64,000 nucleotides of DNA from NCBI RefSeq assembly GCF_013034685.1, contig NZ_WQGO01000007.1:124001-188000 (forward strand), given 5' to 3'. The stretch is from Ruegeria lacuscaerulensis. GTDB lineage: Bacteria; Pseudomonadota; Alphaproteobacteria; Rhodobacterales; Rhodobacteraceae. Position numbers and translations under genes: made by a program. Below the pieces are notes generated by a model. It did not search any database, was not told the DNA's origin, and saw nothing but the letters and a program-made list of their open reading frames with translations. Positions 8,336-16,906 of the stretch are shown piece after piece (positions within the stretch are counted from its first letter, which is position 1; the number at the start of each line of letters is the position of its first letter).

Positions 8336-9109
8336 TTACCTCCAGGTTTTCTTGCGTTTCCAGCGGCGGTTTTCCCGCGCGCCGTCTTCCTGCACGCCCA
8401 GATAAAAATTCTGGATGTCCTCGGATTGCATCAACACATCTGCCGTCCCGTCCATGACGATACGGCCGACTTCCATCACATAGCCATGATGGGCCAGTTC
8501 CAGCGCGGCATTGGCGTTCTGTTCGACCAGCATCATGGTCATGTTCTGTTCGTCATTCAGGCGTTTGAGGATGCCGAAAATCTCCTGCACCAGCAGCGGT
8601 GACAGACCCAGCGAGGGTTCGTCCAACAGCATGATCTTGGGGTTCGCCATCAGCCCGCGCCCGATGGCCAGCATTTGCTGCTGTCCGCCCGAAAGGGTTC
8701 CGGCCTCTTGGGTGCGACGCTCTTTCAGGATCGGGAAGTAGGAGAACACCAGCTCGCGGTCGTGATCGATCTGCCCCTTGTCCGTTGCGGTATAGGCCCC
8801 AAGGCTGAGGTTTTCATCGACCGTCAGCAGAGGAAACACCTCGCGCCCCTCCGGGACATGGACGATGCCTTTTTGTACGACCTTATGCGGCTCGGACCCT
8901 TGGATTTCTTCACCATCAAAGGTGATCTTGCCCTTTTCGGGGTCCATCACGCCGGACACGGTTTTCATCAGCGTCGTCTTGCCGGCGCCGTTCGCGCCCA
9001 GGATCGAGACGATCTGCCCCGGATGCACATCCAGCGACACGCCGCGAATGGCCATGATCGGGCCGTAGAAGCTTTCGACATTGCGGATGGTCAGGATCGG
9101 CGCGCTCAT
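8336..9109 (-). CDS. livF: HAAT ABC transporter ATPase, LivF type
   Basis: A 257-residue ATPase. It has Walker A GANGAGKTT, the signature LSGGQQQMLAIGRGLM and Walker B IMLLDEPSLGLSP, in the order and spacing of LivF. The start overlaps the livG stop by four bases (ATGA), so translation is coupled. It pairs with LivG to energise the LivHM permease at the inner membrane. The C-terminus (about 20 residues after FYLGVQ) is unusually long and basic (RENRRWKRKKTWR). The symbol denotes family only; the substrate need not be leucine. Confidence 0.9.
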   Translation of the reverse strand: MSAPILTIRNVESFYGPIMAIRGVSLDVHPGQIVSILGANGAGKTTLMKTVSGVMDPEKGKITFDGEEIQGSEPHKVVQKGIVHVPEGREVFPLLTVDENLSLGAYTATDKGQIDHDRELVFSYFPILKERRTQEAGTLSGGQQQMLAIGRGLMANPKIMLLDEPSLGLSPLLVQEIFGILKRLNDEQNMTMMLVEQNANAALELAHHGYVMEVGRIVMDGTADVLMQSEDIQNFYLGVQEDGARENRRWKRKKTWR

Positions 9110-9870
9110 GAGGCCTTCCCCAGATAGGCCTCGACCACAGCCGGGTGTGATTGCACCTCGGCCGGTGTTCCCAGCGCCAGCATCGCACCATCAGCCATCG
9201 CCAACACGCGGTCAGACACGCCCGAGACCAGCCCCATGTCATGTTCGACCATCAGCACCGTAATCCCCATCTGCCTGCGGATATCGTCGATCCACCAGCG
9301 CAGATCCGACGTCTCCTCGACCGACAGGCCGGATGCAGGTTCGTCCAGCAACAACAGTTTAGGTTCCGTGGCCAGTGCACGGGCAACCTCGACCACTTTG
9401 CGGACGCCGTAAGGCAGGCCAGAGATCATCTTGTCGCGGTAGGCCTGCAGGTCGAGGAAATCTATGATCTCTTCGACCTTTTCGCGGTTTTCCAGCTCTT
9501 GCCGCCGGGCCGAGGGCAGGAACAGAACCTCTGATATCAGGTTTGTTTTTCGATGGCGGTGCCGTCCGACCAGCAGGTTCTGCAACACGGTGGCATGTTC
9601 GAACAGTTCGATATTCTGGAACGTCCGCGCCACGCCATAGGCTGCCACGCCAGAGGGTTTGACCTGTAGCAAATCATGTCCGTCAAACCGAATAGAGCCC
9701 GCAATCGGGTCGTAGAAGCGTGAGATCAGGTTGAATACCGTCGACTTACCCGCGCCATTGGGGCCGACAATGGCAAAGACCTCGCCTTCTTCGACCGAAA
9801 AGGACAGGTCATTCACCGCCGTCAGGCCGCCGAATTTCAGGGTGACGTTCTGGAACGCGAGCAAGCTCAT
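9106..9870 (-). CDS. livG: HAAT ABC transporter ATPase, LivG type
   Basis: A 254-residue ATPase with Walker A GPNGAGKST, Walker B LLLLDEPASGL and the H-loop region VLMVEHDMGLV. The signature motif is the degenerate LPYGVRKVVEVARAL typical of LivG. The ATG at 9870 was chosen because it overlaps the livM stop codon (ATGA) and places the conserved LLAFQNVTLKFGG at the N-terminus; an upstream in-frame start would run through livM. It is the partner of LivF in the same importer. Confidence 0.9.
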   Translation of the reverse strand: MSLLAFQNVTLKFGGLTAVNDLSFSVEEGEVFAIVGPNGAGKSTVFNLISRFYDPIAGSIRFDGHDLLQVKPSGVAAYGVARTFQNIELFEHATVLQNLLVGRHRHRKTNLISEVLFLPSARRQELENREKVEEIIDFLDLQAYRDKMISGLPYGVRKVVEVARALATEPKLLLLDEPASGLSVEETSDLRWWIDDIRRQMGITVLMVEHDMGLVSGVSDRVLAMADGAMLALGTPAEVQSHPAVVEAYLGKAS

Positions 9871-10964
9871 CTCAGGCGCTCCGTCTTGAGGTAGGATTTC
9901 TGACGCTTGAACATGTCCTTGCGGTAGAACGGGAACAGCTCGAACCACGTGCGTATTTTCAGCCAGCGGCCATACATGCCCATCGGTTCAAACAGGATGA
10001 AGGCAATTAGGATCATGCCGAAAATGCCAAACTCCAGCCCCGGAATGGCAACGGTGTTGCCGCCGAACAGGGCACCCACATATTCCTTTGAAATCGACAA
10101 GAATTGCGGCAGGAACCCCACGATGATCGCGCCCAGAAACGCACCGTGGATCGACCCGAGCCCGCCGATCACGATCATCATCAGCAACTGGATCGAGATC
10201 ACGACACTGAACGTCTCGTTGTTGAACGCGCCCGAGAACATGCCCATCAGCGCACCCGCCCATCCGGTGACGGCACAGGACAAAGCGAAAGATATCATCT
10301 TGGTGCGCGCGATATCGACACCCATCGCCTGCGCCGAAACCTCGGAATCGCGCACGGCGATGAAACTGCGTCCCAAAGGCGCGCGCAGCAAGTTAATAAA
10401 GCCCAGCGTCACCAGAACGGCGACCACCAGCACCAGCCAGAAGAAATGTACCGGAGTGCCCCAGCGGTCGATCGTCAGGCCAAAGATGTCGACGCCTCCG
10501 ATGAACTTGCCACCAACGCCGCCAGTGATCGGCTCGGCCAAGACGATGACATCATCCATCAGGATGGACAGGGCCATGGTAAAGATTGCCAGATAAATGC
10601 CATGCAACCGCAGGGCAGGGATCGCGACAGTCACGCCCGCAATACCGGTCAGGATACCAGCCAGCGGAAAGGCGATCAGGAAGGGCACGCCCGCCTCAAG
10701 CAGGATGACGTTAGCATAGCACCCAAAGGCCAGGAAAGCCGCGTGACCCAGACTGACTTGCCCCGTGTAGCCTGTCAGAACCATCAGGCCCAGACCTGCG
10801 ATGGCCCAGATCAGGACGTTTGTCAGTTCACCCAGATAGAAATCGTCCAACCACCACGGGGCCGCAGCCACCACCGCCAGTAGGATCAGATAAAGGACCA
10901 ATTGATGGCCATCTTTCCATGGTCGGATATCCTGCATGTAGTCGGTTTTGAATACAATCCGCAT
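9867..10964 (-). CDS. livM: HAAT ABC transporter permease, LivM type
   Basis: A 365-residue polytopic membrane protein with about nine to ten hydrophobic segments and the LivM hallmark GYTGQVSLGHAAFLAFG (about residues 64-80). The EAA-like loop lies around RDSEVSAQAMGVD. The C-terminus is followed directly by livG through an ATGA overlap. It forms the translocation path with LivH. The start used (ATG at 10964) follows the livH stop by 4 bases; a later ATG at 10937 is possible but has no ribosome site. Confidence 0.9.
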   Translation of the reverse strand: MRIVFKTDYMQDIRPWKDGHQLVLYLILLAVVAAAPWWLDDFYLGELTNVLIWAIAGLGLMVLTGYTGQVSLGHAAFLAFGCYANVILLEAGVPFLIAFPLAGILTGIAGVTVAIPALRLHGIYLAIFTMALSILMDDVIVLAEPITGGVGGKFIGGVDIFGLTIDRWGTPVHFFWLVLVVAVLVTLGFINLLRAPLGRSFIAVRDSEVSAQAMGVDIARTKMISFALSCAVTGWAGALMGMFSGAFNNETFSVVISIQLLMMIVIGGLGSIHGAFLGAIIVGFLPQFLSISKEYVGALFGGNTVAIPGLEFGIFGMILIAFILFEPMGMYGRWLKIRTWFELFPFYRKDMFKRQKSYLKTERLR

Positions 10965-10968
10965 CTGC

Positions 10969-11844
10969 CTAAACCTTCTTGACCCGAACCTGACTAAACA
11001 GCCCGTTGGGGCGGAAGATCAGCACAGCCAGCAACAGCGCATACGGCGCAATCTGGCTGTAGCCTGCTGCGATATAGCGACTGGCAAAGGGTTCGATGAC
11101 ACCGACGATCAACCCTCCGGCCAGTGCGCCGGGGAGGCTGCCGAACCCGCCGATCACGGCGGCGGCAAACGCCTTGATCCCCAGCAGACCCGTGGTCGGA
11201 TCGACCGATCCCTTGGCGGCAAACAGGATACCTGCGATCCCGGCGACCACGCCCGCAAGACCCCAGATGAACCCTTGCACCCGCTTGACCGGAACGCCCA
11301 TGTAGTAAGCGGCCAACTGGTTTTGAGAGGCGCCTTGCATTGCCAGCCCTAACTTGGTCCGGCTGAAGAAAACATACAGCGCCCATGTCAGCAGGATGGT
11401 GACGATGATGACGGCCACATCCTCCATCCCCAGCACCAGCCCGCCGAACCGCACCTCTTTCCCAGCCAGCGGGTTCTGAAGCGTCTGCGGCTCGTGCCCC
11501 CAGATCAACCCGGCCACAAACCGGATCACAAAGCCCAAGGCGATGGTCAGGATTACCACAGCCGTCTGACTTTCTCCGAACAGCCGTCGGATGATCAACC
11601 GATCAAGCAGATAACCCAACGCTCCCATGATCCCCAATGAGATTGGTAGCGCCAACCAGAATGGCAGCCCCATATATTCGGTATTGGTCAGGCCGATGGT
11701 GACGAACGCGCCCAGCATCATGAAATCGCCCTGCGCGAAATTCACCGCCTCGGTCGCTTTGTAGATCAGAACAAAACCAAGTGCGATCAGGCCGTAGACA
11801 CAGCCATTCGCCAGCCCGCTAATCAGCAGCTGCGCGTTATCCAA
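10969..11844 (-). CDS. livH: HAAT ABC transporter permease, LivH type
   Basis: A polytopic permease of 291 residues when started at the TTG at 11844, which has the near-perfect ribosome site GGGAGGTGA five bases upstream. An ATG at 11904 would add 20 polar residues that are unlike LivH N-termini. The LivH hallmark GLIALGFVLIYKATEAVNFAQGD follows the first helix. It is the first gene of the leftward livH-M-G-F-ligase-binding-protein operon, so the operon promoter should lie between 11845 and the oxidoreductase gene ending at 11919. Confidence 0.88.
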   Translation of the reverse strand: MDNAQLLISGLANGCVYGLIALGFVLIYKATEAVNFAQGDFMMLGAFVTIGLTNTEYMGLPFWLALPISLGIMGALGYLLDRLIIRRLFGESQTAVVILTIALGFVIRFVAGLIWGHEPQTLQNPLAGKEVRFGGLVLGMEDVAVIIVTILLTWALYVFFSRTKLGLAMQGASQNQLAAYYMGVPVKRVQGFIWGLAGVVAGIAGILFAAKGSVDPTTGLLGIKAFAAAVIGGFGSLPGALAGGLIVGVIEPFASRYIAAGYSQIAPYALLLAVLIFRPNGLFSQVRVKKV

Positions 11845-11918
11845 CTTCACCTCCCAATACCGGTTCGCCCGGCATTCTTCGTCCCCCTCGGCCACGATGG
11901 CCAAAGGGCTTTGTTCTA

Positions 11919-12947
11919 CTATGGGGTGATAATCACCTTTCCGTCACTCTTTTTTAGCGCATGGGCCAGATCTGACACCACGTTTCTGAGCGATAGGCGG
12001 TCTGCAACATCCGTTTTCCACCGACCATCGGCGAAACGCGCCTGAACCTCGGCCACAACCCGCATCTGATCGGCGGGCGGGGTGGTGGTCATCCACTTGG
12101 TTAGCCAGAAGCCTTCGATCTGCTTACCCATGAAAATCATCTGGCCCATCTGGGTCAGTTTGGGCAGATCGGGGCTGAGCTTGCCATAGCACACCCAGCG
12201 CGCGCCATTTGGCATTGCACAAAACACCTGCTCGGATATCTGGTCGGCCACCGCATCCAGGAAAACGCGCGGTTTCAGCGCGTGACACAAGTCGGTTAGT
12301 TTTTTCGGCATGTCCGGGTTAGACGTCACCAGAACCTCATGCGCGCCAAGATCCTTCAGACTGTCTACCGCGTCCGCCCGGCGCACGATGGCAATGGGTT
12401 TCAGGCCCAGATCGCGACCCAGACGGCACATCAGCTTGCCCAACTGGCTTGTCGCGGCAGAGACTATGAAAGCCTCGCCGGCATTTCGCGCGATATCCAC
12501 CATCGCCATGGCCGTCATCGGGTTCACGATCTGGGCCGAGCCGTCCTCATCCGAAATCTCGGGCCTCAGGGGGATGCACATCATCGCCTGTGTCACCACA
12601 TATTCAGCCCACGCCCCGGCGCCCGCCGCAACGAAGGCCACACGCTGACCGTTCAGGACTTCGGCCCCGGCACCTGTCGCAACCACATCGCCGCATCCCT
12701 CAAACCCTGCGGCAGCTCCCTTAACGCGGGGCTGGCCGTATTCGCCTTTGATAAAGTGAATATCCGACGGATTTACCGAGGCCGCGCGCAGCCTGATCAA
12801 CACCTGACCGGGGCCCGGAGCGGGCACCGGCAACTCCGCTTCACTCAACCATTCTGCGGCGTCTTCCAATACTGGGCCGGTGGCCGTTCCCGAATACCCG
12901 TCCTGTGTCTGAACAACGGCAAACATGGTTGATGGCGGTGTGTTCAT
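11919..12947 (-). CDS. MDR-family (zinc-type fold) alcohol dehydrogenase/quinone reductase-like oxidoreductase
   Basis: A 342-residue medium-chain reductase. A GroES-like N-domain (LRAASVNPSDIHFIKGEYG) is followed by a Rossmann domain (AATSQLGKLMCRLGRDLGL). The zinc-binding cysteine cluster of classical alcohol dehydrogenases is absent, so it is probably an NAD(P)H-dependent enoyl or quinone reductase-type member. The ATG at 12947 is preferred over one at 13037 because AGGGG lies just upstream and the family N-terminus (MFAVVQTQDG) follows closely. It lies upstream of the importer operon in the same direction, but co-transcription is uncertain. Confidence 0.8.
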   Translation of the reverse strand: MNTPPSTMFAVVQTQDGYSGTATGPVLEDAAEWLSEAELPVPAPGPGQVLIRLRAASVNPSDIHFIKGEYGQPRVKGAAAGFEGCGDVVATGAGAEVLNGQRVAFVAAGAGAWAEYVVTQAMMCIPLRPEISDEDGSAQIVNPMTAMAMVDIARNAGEAFIVSAATSQLGKLMCRLGRDLGLKPIAIVRRADAVDSLKDLGAHEVLVTSNPDMPKKLTDLCHALKPRVFLDAVADQISEQVFCAMPNGARWVCYGKLSPDLPKLTQMGQMIFMGKQIEGFWLTKWMTTTPPADQMRVVAEVQARFADGRWKTDVADRLSLRNVVSDLAHALKKSDGKVIITP

Positions 12948-13107
12948 TTCAATCCCCTGAAAACAACAGCTTGAAGCATCCCGTGTATGGTTTGATACAA
13001 AAACGTCTGTTGGCATTGTAACCCTCAGGCCAGCCAATCACGTGATCCGGCAAGGGTCAACGCAGGGCAAAGCTTACGTCGCGCAACGGCGCAGGCAATT
13101 GCAGAAC

Positions 13108-13509
13108 TCAATTTGCGTTCAACAACTCTCGCAGTTCCTGAATTTTCGCGGCAAGCGTTTCGGGCGAGGCCTTGATCTCCTCCAAGATAGCTGTGGCCTG
13201 TGTTTTGATGTCCTGCGCCAGATCGCTGTCCTGAACCGAGGCCATAAGGGTATCGTAGTCGAAATTCTGAACGGTCAGCATTCCTTCTTCGATCCATTGG
13301 TTCATCAAGTCCTGCCCCTGATTGGCCAGAGCGGCGACTTCCTGACCAGCCTGATCAACAAGCTGGCTGGTTGTTTCCCCAATGGTCTGAGATGGTGTCT
13401 CATCCGGGGCCGTCGCCGTTGCCGGTTCGGGCGCCTCTGACGTATTGAGGTAATAATAACCGCCCGCCACGATCGCTGCCACAAGGATGGCTGGAATTAG
13501 TTTCTGCAT
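13108..13509 (-). CDS. Small membrane-anchored periplasmic protein, unrecognised
   Basis: A 133-residue protein. After MQK comes one hydrophobic segment (LIPAILVAAIVAGGYYYL), which acts as a signal anchor or uncleaved signal. Then comes a Pro/Ala/Thr/Glu-rich linker (about 25-45) and a helical acidic domain of about 85 residues with several Gln/Leu heptad-like stretches. AAAGGAG precedes the ATG at 13509. No domain was recognised. It is probably a single-gene unit; tRNA-Ser lies upstream on the same strand. Confidence 0.7.
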   Translation of the reverse strand: MQKLIPAILVAAIVAGGYYYLNTSEAPEPATATAPDETPSQTIGETTSQLVDQAGQEVAALANQGQDLMNQWIEEGMLTVQNFDYDTLMASVQDSDLAQDIKTQATAILEEIKASPETLAAKIQELRELLNAN

Positions 13510-13692
13510 CTTACGAATCTCCTTTAGTTTTATAAACTTAAGATGATTTGAATATATGCATTGCCCAAGGGGAAATACGTGCGCCAAGCGTCACCCAAGC
13601 GAATTGGGCTACCTTGTGCCGATACGGCCCAACCAGCAGGCAAGAACACGCCGTCCGGCGGGTGTCTCGGAATTGGGCGTCACTAGGGAAAG

Positions 13693-13782
13693 TGGCGGAG
13701 AGACAGGGATTCGAACCCTGGGTGGGCTTGCACCCACAACGGTTTTCGAGACCGCCCCGTTCGACCACTCCGGCACCTCTCC
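13693..13782 (-). tRNA. tRNA-Ser (anticodon CGA)
   Basis: The minus strand reads as a complete class II tRNA. It has acceptor GGAGAGG, a D-arm, anticodon loop CTCGAAA (anticodon CGA, decoding UCG), a long variable arm (TGGG...CCCA), a T-arm with GGTTCGAATCC, and an encoded G-CCA end. The length is 90 bases including CCA. Confidence 0.95.
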
Positions 13783-13900
13783 GCGGGGGTCTGTGAGGGG
13801 GGGATTTAGTGAGGAACGCGCAGGGGTGCAAGCAGAAAATTCCCCAAATTCACTCTTCTGGGATTTTCCATTGCCTGATGGCGTAAATCACCTAGGGTCT

Positions 13901-14749
13901 ATGTCCATGACACATATCGCTCGCTTCTTCGCATTGCCCGTTTCACTGCTTCTATTCGCGCTGGCCGCGTTGCCGTCCCATGCGGCCACAGCGGATCGCG
14001 ACCGGATCGAAGCGTTTCTGACCACCACAGGCTTTGACGTCGCGCTGCAAAGTATCGCGCTGGCCTCGGCCTCGGCTCCGCAGATGTTGGGGATTGATCC
14101 CGAAGGGTTCGGGTCGGACTGGGCGCGTCTGACCGAAGAGGTGTTCGACACTGATGATATGCATGAAACCGCAGTGGCTATTCTGGAACAAACGCTCAGC
14201 AATGAGGCGCTGACACACGCGGTCGAATTCTATGCCTCGGATCTGGGGCAGCGGCTGGTCGTGGCGGAAAACGCCGCTCATATCCACGAAGACGAAGATG
14301 CCAAGCAGTTGGAGGGCCAGAAGATTGTCGCCGACCTGATTCAGCAAGGGTCACAGCGGGTCGAAGAGTTGAAGCGCATGAACAATGCGATCGATTCCAG
14401 CGGCACCGCGCTGCGGGCGCTGCAGGAAATCCAGATCCGGTTTCTGCTGGCCGCAAGCGCGTCCGGTGTGATCGACCTGCAAATGGATGCGGGCGATCTG
14501 CGTGAGTTGATGAAACAGAACGAAGGCGCCATGCGGCAAGCCATTCAGCTTTCGGCACTGGCTGGCGCGGCCTACACGTATCAGGATTTCTCGGATGCCG
14601 ACGTGACCGCCTATGCTGACGCATTAGAACAACCCTTGATGCAAGAGGTCTATGAGCTGCTCAATGCCATCCAATATGAAATCATGGCGATGAAATTCGA
14701 GGTTCTGGCCGCGCGGATGGCCGATCTTCACCCAGCACAGGACATCTGA
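13901..14749 (+). CDS. DUF2059 domain protein, first of a tandem pair
   Basis: A 282-residue exported protein. A signal peptide (ARFFALPVSLLLFALAALPSHA, cleavage about residue 29) precedes a helical periplasmic domain. The DUF2059 mark is FYASDLGQRLV at about residues 107-117, where a helix-ending LGQ is conserved. The start is the ATG at 13901; an ATG two codons later would serve equally. The stop codon overlaps the start of the next gene by one base (TGATG), so the two are translationally coupled. The function of the family is unknown. Confidence 0.82.
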   Translation: MSMTHIARFFALPVSLLLFALAALPSHAATADRDRIEAFLTTTGFDVALQSIALASASAPQMLGIDPEGFGSDWARLTEEVFDTDDMHETAVAILEQTLSNEALTHAVEFYASDLGQRLVVAENAAHIHEDEDAKQLEGQKIVADLIQQGSQRVEELKRMNNAIDSSGTALRALQEIQIRFLLAASASGVIDLQMDAGDLRELMKQNEGAMRQAIQLSALAGAAYTYQDFSDADVTAYADALEQPLMQEVYELLNAIQYEIMAMKFEVLAARMADLHPAQDI

Positions 14750-15546
14750 TGCGACTGCTGGCGGCCGTCCTTTCACTTGCCCTGAGTGTGACCCCAGCGG
14801 TCGCCGAGCAGATTGACCGTTTGATGACGGCCCTGCACATGGACGAGGTGATCGAACTGCTGCGCCACGAAGGGCAGATGCAGGCGCAAGAGATAAACAC
14901 AACGATGCTGGACGGGGCAGGCGGAGCCTATTTCGCAACACAGGTCGACATGATCTACGACCCCGACTGGATGCGCGACCAGTTTTCCACTGCCTTTGTG
15001 GAAACGCTGTCAGACAGCCAAATGGAACGCGCCGTGCTGTTTTTCGAAAGCGATCTGGGACAGACCGTTGTGCTGCTTGAAAACTCTGCCCGTCAGGCTT
15101 TTCAGGACGAAACCATAGAAGAGATGGCGCAAGACGCGTATTCCGCACAGGATCAGGACAGCACATTCTTCCAACTTGTGGATGAGTATATCGAGGTCAA
15201 CGAGTTGATCGAGAAGAATGTTAAAAGCGCCGTGAGCGCAGATTATAACTTTTTCCGAGGCTTGAATTCCGAAATTGGCGGCGATGATGGCGAGGTTCTG
15301 GCCCAGCTTCTCGCTGAAAAAGACGCCATCACGCAAGAAACGCGTACGTGGCTGTATTCTTTCCTTCTGATGGCTTATCAACCGCTGGACGAGGCGCAAC
15401 TGCGCGAGAACATCGCCTTTTCACGGACCCAGACCGGCCGCGCTGTGAACGAGGCCTTTTTCGACAGTTTCGACCGCACCTATGACAAGATCTATTACCG
15501 GTTGGGTCTTGCCGTTTCACAGGTACTGCGCGGCTCGGATCTTTGA
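14749..15546 (+). CDS. DUF2059 domain protein, second of a tandem pair
   Basis: A 265-residue exported paralogue of the preceding gene. It has a short signal peptide (MRLLAAVLSLALSVTPAVA) and then the same helical layout, with FFESDLGQTVV at about residues 98-108. The C-terminal region contains a repeat-like second copy of the motif context (AFSRTQTGRAVNEAFF), suggesting internal duplication. It is coupled to the upstream gene through TGATG. No partner with known function is nearby; rplU follows after a 200-base gap and its own promoter. Confidence 0.82.
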   Translation: MRLLAAVLSLALSVTPAVAEQIDRLMTALHMDEVIELLRHEGQMQAQEINTTMLDGAGGAYFATQVDMIYDPDWMRDQFSTAFVETLSDSQMERAVLFFESDLGQTVVLLENSARQAFQDETIEEMAQDAYSAQDQDSTFFQLVDEYIEVNELIEKNVKSAVSADYNFFRGLNSEIGGDDGEVLAQLLAEKDAITQETRTWLYSFLLMAYQPLDEAQLRENIAFSRTQTGRAVNEAFFDSFDRTYDKIYYRLGLAVSQVLRGSDL

Positions 15547-15559
15547 GTTGCTTTTGATG

Positions 15560-15588
15560 TTGACTTTCCCTCGCATTCTATGGATAAG
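15560..15588 (+). promoter_or_regulatory. Probable promoter of rplU
   Basis: TTGACT, 17 bases, GATAAG. It lies about 165 bases upstream of rplU, leaving a long leader with GC-rich dyads (for example CCCGGCCGG...CCGCGCCGGG near 15597-15620). Confidence 0.4.
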
Positions 15589-15754
15589 CGCGCATCCCGG
15601 CCGGTTCTTCCGCGCCGGGTATCGTTATTATTGACCCAAGGGGCTGATCCCACGGGTCGTCACACAGCCCGAAAAGGGCGCGCTGTTCGAGGTGGCGAAC
15701 GCCAGCAACACCCAGCAGGGGACCACAGAACGCGGTTAGACAAAGGAAAGACGC

Positions 15755-16372
15755 ATGTTTGCGGTCCTCAAGACTGGCGGCAAGCAGTACAAGGTTCAGG
15801 CGGGTGATATCCTCCGCGTTGAAAAGCTGGCTGCCGACGCAGGTGAAAAAGTTCAATTCAACGATGTTCTGATGCTGGGCGGTGACGCTCCGGTTGTTGG
15901 CGCACCTTTCGTTGAAGGCGCAGGCGTACAGGCCGAAGTGATCGAACAGATCAAAGGTGACAAGGTCATCAAATTCGTCAAGCGCCGTCGTAAGCACAGC
16001 TCGAAGCGTACTGTTGGCCACCGTCAGAAACTGACCCTGGTCAAAATCACCGACATCCTGTCGTCGGGCGCTGACAAGTCGGGCATCAAAGCAGCTACCG
16101 GTTCTGCACCGGCTGGCGTAGCGGCACCTGCTGCAAAGCCTGCCAAGAAAGCTGAAGCCAAGGCAGAAGCACCCGCCGCCGCTGCGGCTGCTGCTGACGA
16201 TCTGACCAAGCTGAACGGTGTCGGCCCCGCCGCTGCCAAAAAGCTGAACGACGCAGGTATCGAGAGCTTTGCCGCTCTGGCCGCCTTGTCGGACGAGCAG
16301 ATTGCTGCTATCGACACCATCAAAGTGAAGCCCGAATGGGTTGAGCAAGCCAAAGAGCTGGCTCAAGGCTAA
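15755..16372 (+). CDS. rplU: Large ribosomal subunit protein bL21 with C-terminal helix-hairpin-helix extension
   Basis: Residues 1-103 are a complete L21 ([14 protein letters not shown]...), with the basic rRNA-binding stretch [19 protein letters not shown] at 73-91. The usual protein ends near there. This one continues to residue 205 through an Ala/Lys/Glu-rich linker (about 110-147) into a helix-hairpin-helix-like domain ([20 protein letters not shown] and onward). This doubles the normal length. rpmA follows after 11 bases, the usual order. The extension is seen directly; a role in rRNA or DNA contact is inference. Confidence 0.97.
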   Translation: MFAVLKTGGKQYKVQAGDILRVEKLAADAGEKVQFNDVLMLGGDAPVVGAPFVEGAGVQAEVIEQIKGDKVIKFVKRRRKHSSKRTVGHRQKLTLVKITDILSSGADKSGIKAATGSAPAGVAAPAAKPAKKAEAKAEAPAAAAAAADDLTKLNGVGPAAAKKLNDAGIESFAALAALSDEQIAAIDTIKVKPEWVEQAKELAQG

Positions 16373-16383
16373 GGAGAGAGAGA

Positions 16384-16653
16384 ATGGCACATAAAAAAGC
16401 TGGCGGTTCCTCCCGTAACGGTCGCGACTCAGCGGGTCGCCGCCTTGGCGTGAAACTCTATGGTGGCCAGGCGGCCATCGCAGGCAACATCATCGTACGT
16501 CAGCGCGGCACCAAGTTCTGGCCGGGCGAAGGCGTGGGCATGGGCAAAGATCACACCATTTTTGCAACTGTTGATGGCGCCGTGAAGTTCCACAAGGGAC
16601 TCAAGAACCGCACCTTTATTTCGGTCCTGCCAGTGGCGGAGGCCGCAGAGTAA
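16384..16653 (+). CDS. rpmA: Large ribosomal subunit protein bL27
   Basis: An 89-residue protein with the conserved start [28 protein letters not shown] and [15 protein letters not shown]. The N-terminus reaches the peptidyl-transferase centre of the 50S subunit. GGAGAGAG lies directly upstream. A strong terminator follows at 16685-16714, so the downstream genes probably depend partly on another promoter or on read-through. Confidence 0.98.
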   Translation: MAHKKAGGSSRNGRDSAGRRLGVKLYGGQAAIAGNIIVRQRGTKFWPGEGVGMGKDHTIFATVDGAVKFHKGLKNRTFISVLPVAEAAE

Positions 16654-16684
16654 GCCGAAACCCTAAAGGTTTAGAAATAAATGG

Positions 16685-16714
16685 GGGACCGGCAGAAAAT
16701 GCCGGTCCCTTTTC
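16685..16714 (+). terminator. Rho-independent terminator after rpmA
   Basis: GGGACCGGCA / TGCCGGTCCC, a perfect 10-bp stem with a GAAAA loop followed by TTTTC. Confidence 0.88.
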
Positions 16715-16747
16715 TCGTTTTTAACACAGTTTTGACCTATGAGCCCG

Positions 16748-16906
16748 ATGACACACGCAGCAAGCACAATACCGCCCCTGTTTCAGGGACGGATTGCCCA
16801 CGCGGTTGAAGATCGTCTGGGCCGCAAATATCTGATGTGGACTGTAATTGGTTTTACTATTGCGTCCGCAATTTACGTGTTGTTCGGAGGAGGACCGCAC
16901 TCATGA
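16748..16906 (+). CDS. Small single-pass membrane protein, 52 residues
   Basis: An open frame from ATG 16748 (or the in-frame ATG 16739) to TGA 16904-16906. It has a soluble amphipathic N-half (about residues 11-29, FQGRIAHAVEDRLGRKY) and one transmembrane helix (YLMWTVIGFTIASAIYVLF), ending GGGPHS. Its stop overlaps the ATG of the following acetyltransferase (ATGA), which argues for real translation and coupling. GGAGGAGG near its 3' end serves as the ribosome site for the next gene. Its own ribosome site is weak. No family was recognised. Confidence 0.6.
   Translation: MTHAASTIPPLFQGRIAHAVEDRLGRKYLMWTVIGFTIASAIYVLFGGGPHS

Noticed and set aside
12992..12999. TTGATACA upstream of the MDR gene as another MocR operator
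   Set aside because: Only a single half-site is present, without the inverted partner at the right spacing.
13556..13900. A 115-codon N-terminal extension of the first DUF2059 protein
   Set aside because: The extension reads through the tRNA-Ser gene in antisense, and the signal peptide begins at 13901.
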